Source of the DNA: an uncultured Actinomyces sp.
GTDB taxonomy: Bacteria; Actinomycetota; Actinomycetes; Actinomycetales; Actinomycetaceae
Direction: 5' to 3'
Assembly (NCBI GenBank): GCA_938041695.1
Contig: CALISI010000084.1
Coordinates: forward strand, 1 to 7,308
DNA length: 7,308 nt
In this document: one piece after another, positions 6,356-7,308 of the stretch
How positions within the stretch are numbered: position 1 is the stretch's first letter
Layout of the letters: each line of letters starts with the position of its first letter
The notes under the pieces: model-generated
What the model was told of the DNA's origin: nothing
Database searches by the model: none
The model's input: only the letters and a program-made list of their open reading frames with translations
Translations under genes and position numbers: made by a program

Positions 6356-6397
6356 GGCGTCGGCTTCGACCATGAGTGTCGTGGCGATACCGACGCC
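6356..6397 (-). repeat. Long-range inverted repeat with nested hairpin in the leader of the VWA operon
   Basis: GGCGTCGG (6356-6363) and CCGACGCC (6390-6397) are perfect 8-bp complements separated by 26 nt. Inside the loop CGAC (6367-6370) and GTCG (6378-6381) form a second stem with a 7-nt loop. The transcript could fold as a stem, internal loop and hairpin about 100 nt ahead of the first VWA-operon gene. It may be an operator for a dimeric regulator or an RNA structure; neither is shown. In GC-rich DNA an 8-bp repeat can arise by chance, so the pairing is certain but its role is not. Confidence 0.4.
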
Positions 6398-6408
6398 GCG
6401 TTCACCTG

Positions 6409-6438
6409 ATTGTGCCACGACGGGCGTGATAGTGCTAA
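6409..6438 (-). promoter_or_regulatory. Weak promoter candidate for the VWA operon
   Basis: On the minus strand TTAGCA (6438-6433) and CACAAT (6414-6409) are separated by 18 nt, and TGG just before the second hexamer gives an extended -10 (TGN). Each hexamer matches the sigma-70-type consensus at 4 of 6 positions. Transcription from here would give a leader of about 150 nt that includes the inverted repeat at 6356-6397. This is plausible but weak; transcription could also read through from the sortase gene. Confidence 0.25.
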
Positions 6439-6458
6439 TGCCGCGCCAACCCGGCACT
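6437..6458 (-). terminator. Possible terminator hairpin after the sortase gene
   Basis: The minus-strand RNA can form a 7-bp stem with one G-U pair, AGTGCCG (6458-6452) with CGGCATT (6443-6437), around an 8-nt loop, starting about 25 nt after the sortase stop. No T-run follows. It overlaps the -35 region of the promoter candidate, so it would mark a boundary between the two transcription units if both are real. Confidence 0.3.
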
Positions 6459-6482
6459 GGGGAGCGAGCGCGAGCACGGGAT

Positions 6483-7308
6483 CTAATCGGCGGAGTTTTC
6501 TCTCACTTGTTCAGTGTTTGGGCGTTTCTTTGGGCGCGGAGGGTAACCGGAGCGCCAGATGTACAGACCGATCAATGAGACTCCCGCCAGGAGGCCGACG
6601 GCCCACCAGGGGAAGCCGGGGATGTCGGGGCTGGTGCCCGCAGCGTCGATGTCGCGTTGGGGTGTGGGGTAGACGCGCTCGCCGGTGATGAGGATGCGGT
6701 GGGTGTTGATACCCAGGGGCGTGCAGGTCACGAGCGTGGCGAGGTCTCGCCCGGGTTCTGAACGCAGGGCTTCGGTCTCGTCGGGGTCGACGACCTTCTT
6801 GTCGAAAACCCTGTAGGTGAGGACCTCACCAAAGACTTCGAAGGTGAAGGTGTCGCCGACCTGGACCTTGTCGAGGTCGGTGAACATGCGCGCCTCGGCG
6901 AGCCCGCGGTGCCCGGTGACGACGGTGCGCTGCCCCTGCCCTCCGACTGGAAGCGACGTTCCCTCGAGGTGTCCGAGGCCGCGCAGGAGCGTGTCGTCGG
7001 CGGTCCCGTGGTAGATCGGAAGGTCGATGTCGGCGGCGGGAACCTTGAGCCTGCCCATGAGCCCGGAAGAGTCAACGGAGAGGATCGTGTTGTAGTCCAG
7101 GCTGGCGTCCCCCGAGGTGCCGTCACCGGTGGGCACGTTGGAATTGGCCTGGAGGACGGCTCCCGAACTCAGGGCGTCGTTGTAGCGGTGGGCGAGGGAA
7201 AGCTGTTCCTGGGCGGAGGGATCGGCGTTCCTCACCGACTCCGCGTAGTGGGAGATGATCTGGGATTGGTTGTATTGAACGATCCACGCGGAGACCGACG
7301 GGTAGAGG
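6483..7308 (-). CDS. Class C (pilus-type) sortase, 5' end beyond window edge
   Basis: Class C sortases polymerise pilin subunits by cutting an LPXTG-type signal and linking the Thr to a lysine of the next pilin; they sit in the membrane with the catalytic domain outside. The 274 visible residues include LYPSVSAWIVQYNQSQ at the open edge, the RYNDAL segment (41-46), MGRLKVPAADIDLPIYHGT (84-102), GLGHLEGTSLPVGG (110-123), the catalytic His in TGHRGL (H133), the catalytic Cys in TLVTCTPLG (C195) and the catalytic Arg in NTHRILITGER (R204). A C-terminal membrane segment (about 232-250) followed by a basic tail is typical of class C. The frame continues open to the right edge, so the GTG at 7235 is an internal Val, not the start; perhaps 20-60 N-terminal residues with the first membrane segment are missing. 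No clear DP(W/F/Y) lid motif is seen between residues 46 and 75, where it is expected. Pilin genes probably lie upstream, outside the window (inference). Confidence 0.95.
   Translation of the reverse strand, partial: LYPSVSAWIVQYNQSQIISHYAESVRNADPSAQEQLSLAHRYNDALSSGAVLQANSNVPTGDGTSGDASLDYNTILSVDSSGLMGRLKVPAADIDLPIYHGTADDTLLRGLGHLEGTSLPVGGQGQRTVVTGHRGLAEARMFTDLDKVQVGDTFTFEVFGEVLTYRVFDKKVVDPDETEALRSEPGRDLATLVTCTPLGINTHRILITGERVYPTPQRDIDAAGTSPDIPGFPWWAVGLLAGVSLIGLYIWRSGYPPRPKKRPNTEQVRENSAD

Larger units (their letters stand above)
6253..6482. other. Gap of 230 bp between sortase and VWA operon, regulatory rather than coding
   Basis: No reading frame here looks real. A 71-codon minus frame (6457-6242) and a plus frame both lack domain resemblance, and the minus frame would run into the 162-aa gene. 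The stretch holds a hairpin after the sortase, a possible promoter and a long-range inverted repeat, each listed separately. It is where moxR and DUF58 genes would be expected in a typical Bat operon, but no remnant of them is recognisable. Confidence 0.55.

Noticed and set aside
6424..6440. TTAGCACT resembling half of a CIRCE (HrcA) operator
   Set aside because: CIRCE needs the second arm GAGTGCTAA after 9 nt. That arm is absent, so there is only a half-match.
6242..6457. 71-codon minus-strand frame between the sortase and the VWA operon
   Set aside because: It has no recognisable domain, no clear ribosome site, and overlaps the start of the 162-aa gene. The region looks regulatory.

Overview
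The window is high-GC DNA, and every gene I can support lies on the minus strand. The protein signatures point to an actinobacterium, most likely Actinomycetaceae (Actinomyces/Schaalia type). The reasons are the strong G/C third-position bias, the pilus-type (class C) sortase with Actinomyces-like wording around its active site, and an actinobacterial purD/purC/purS cluster. The genus is an inference; there is no rRNA or other phylogenetic marker here.

Read in the direction of transcription (high to low coordinates) there are three blocks. (1) 7308-6483: the 3' part of a class C sortase gene whose start lies beyond the right edge. A gap of about 230 bp follows, holding a possible terminator hairpin, a weak promoter candidate and a long-range inverted repeat. 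(2) 6252-2748: a tightly packed four-gene operon encoding membrane proteins: a 162-aa single-TM protein resembling the small DUF4381-type members of such operons, two different von Willebrand factor A (VWA) proteins in tandem, and a TPR protein with a long Gln/Asn/Ser-rich tail. The junctions are a 4-nt ATGA overlap, a 1-nt gap and an 11-nt overlap, so translation is probably coupled. This is the architecture of Bat ('Bacteroides aerotolerance') / MoxR-associated operons, but the usual moxR and DUF58 genes are not immediately upstream. (3) 2655-1: the purine genes purD, purC and purS (the last cut by the left edge).

The VWA operon looks like one membrane complex. By the positive-inside rule, both VWA domains and the TPR/Q-rich domain would face outside the membrane, while the 162-aa protein keeps its soluble domain in the cytoplasm. 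The function of such complexes is poorly defined. The pur block makes GAR (PurD), SAICAR (PurC) and a subunit of FGAM synthase (PurS). purD may be expressed from a leaderless transcript, because a TAGGCT hexamer sits 6 nt ahead of its GTG start.

The most interesting points are the sortase-VWA arrangement without moxR/DUF58, the structured leader upstream of the VWA operon, the altered MIDAS motif in the second VWA protein, the disordered tail of the TPR protein, and the overlapping alternative hairpins between purC and purS. Nothing here is clearly a new defence system or mobile element.
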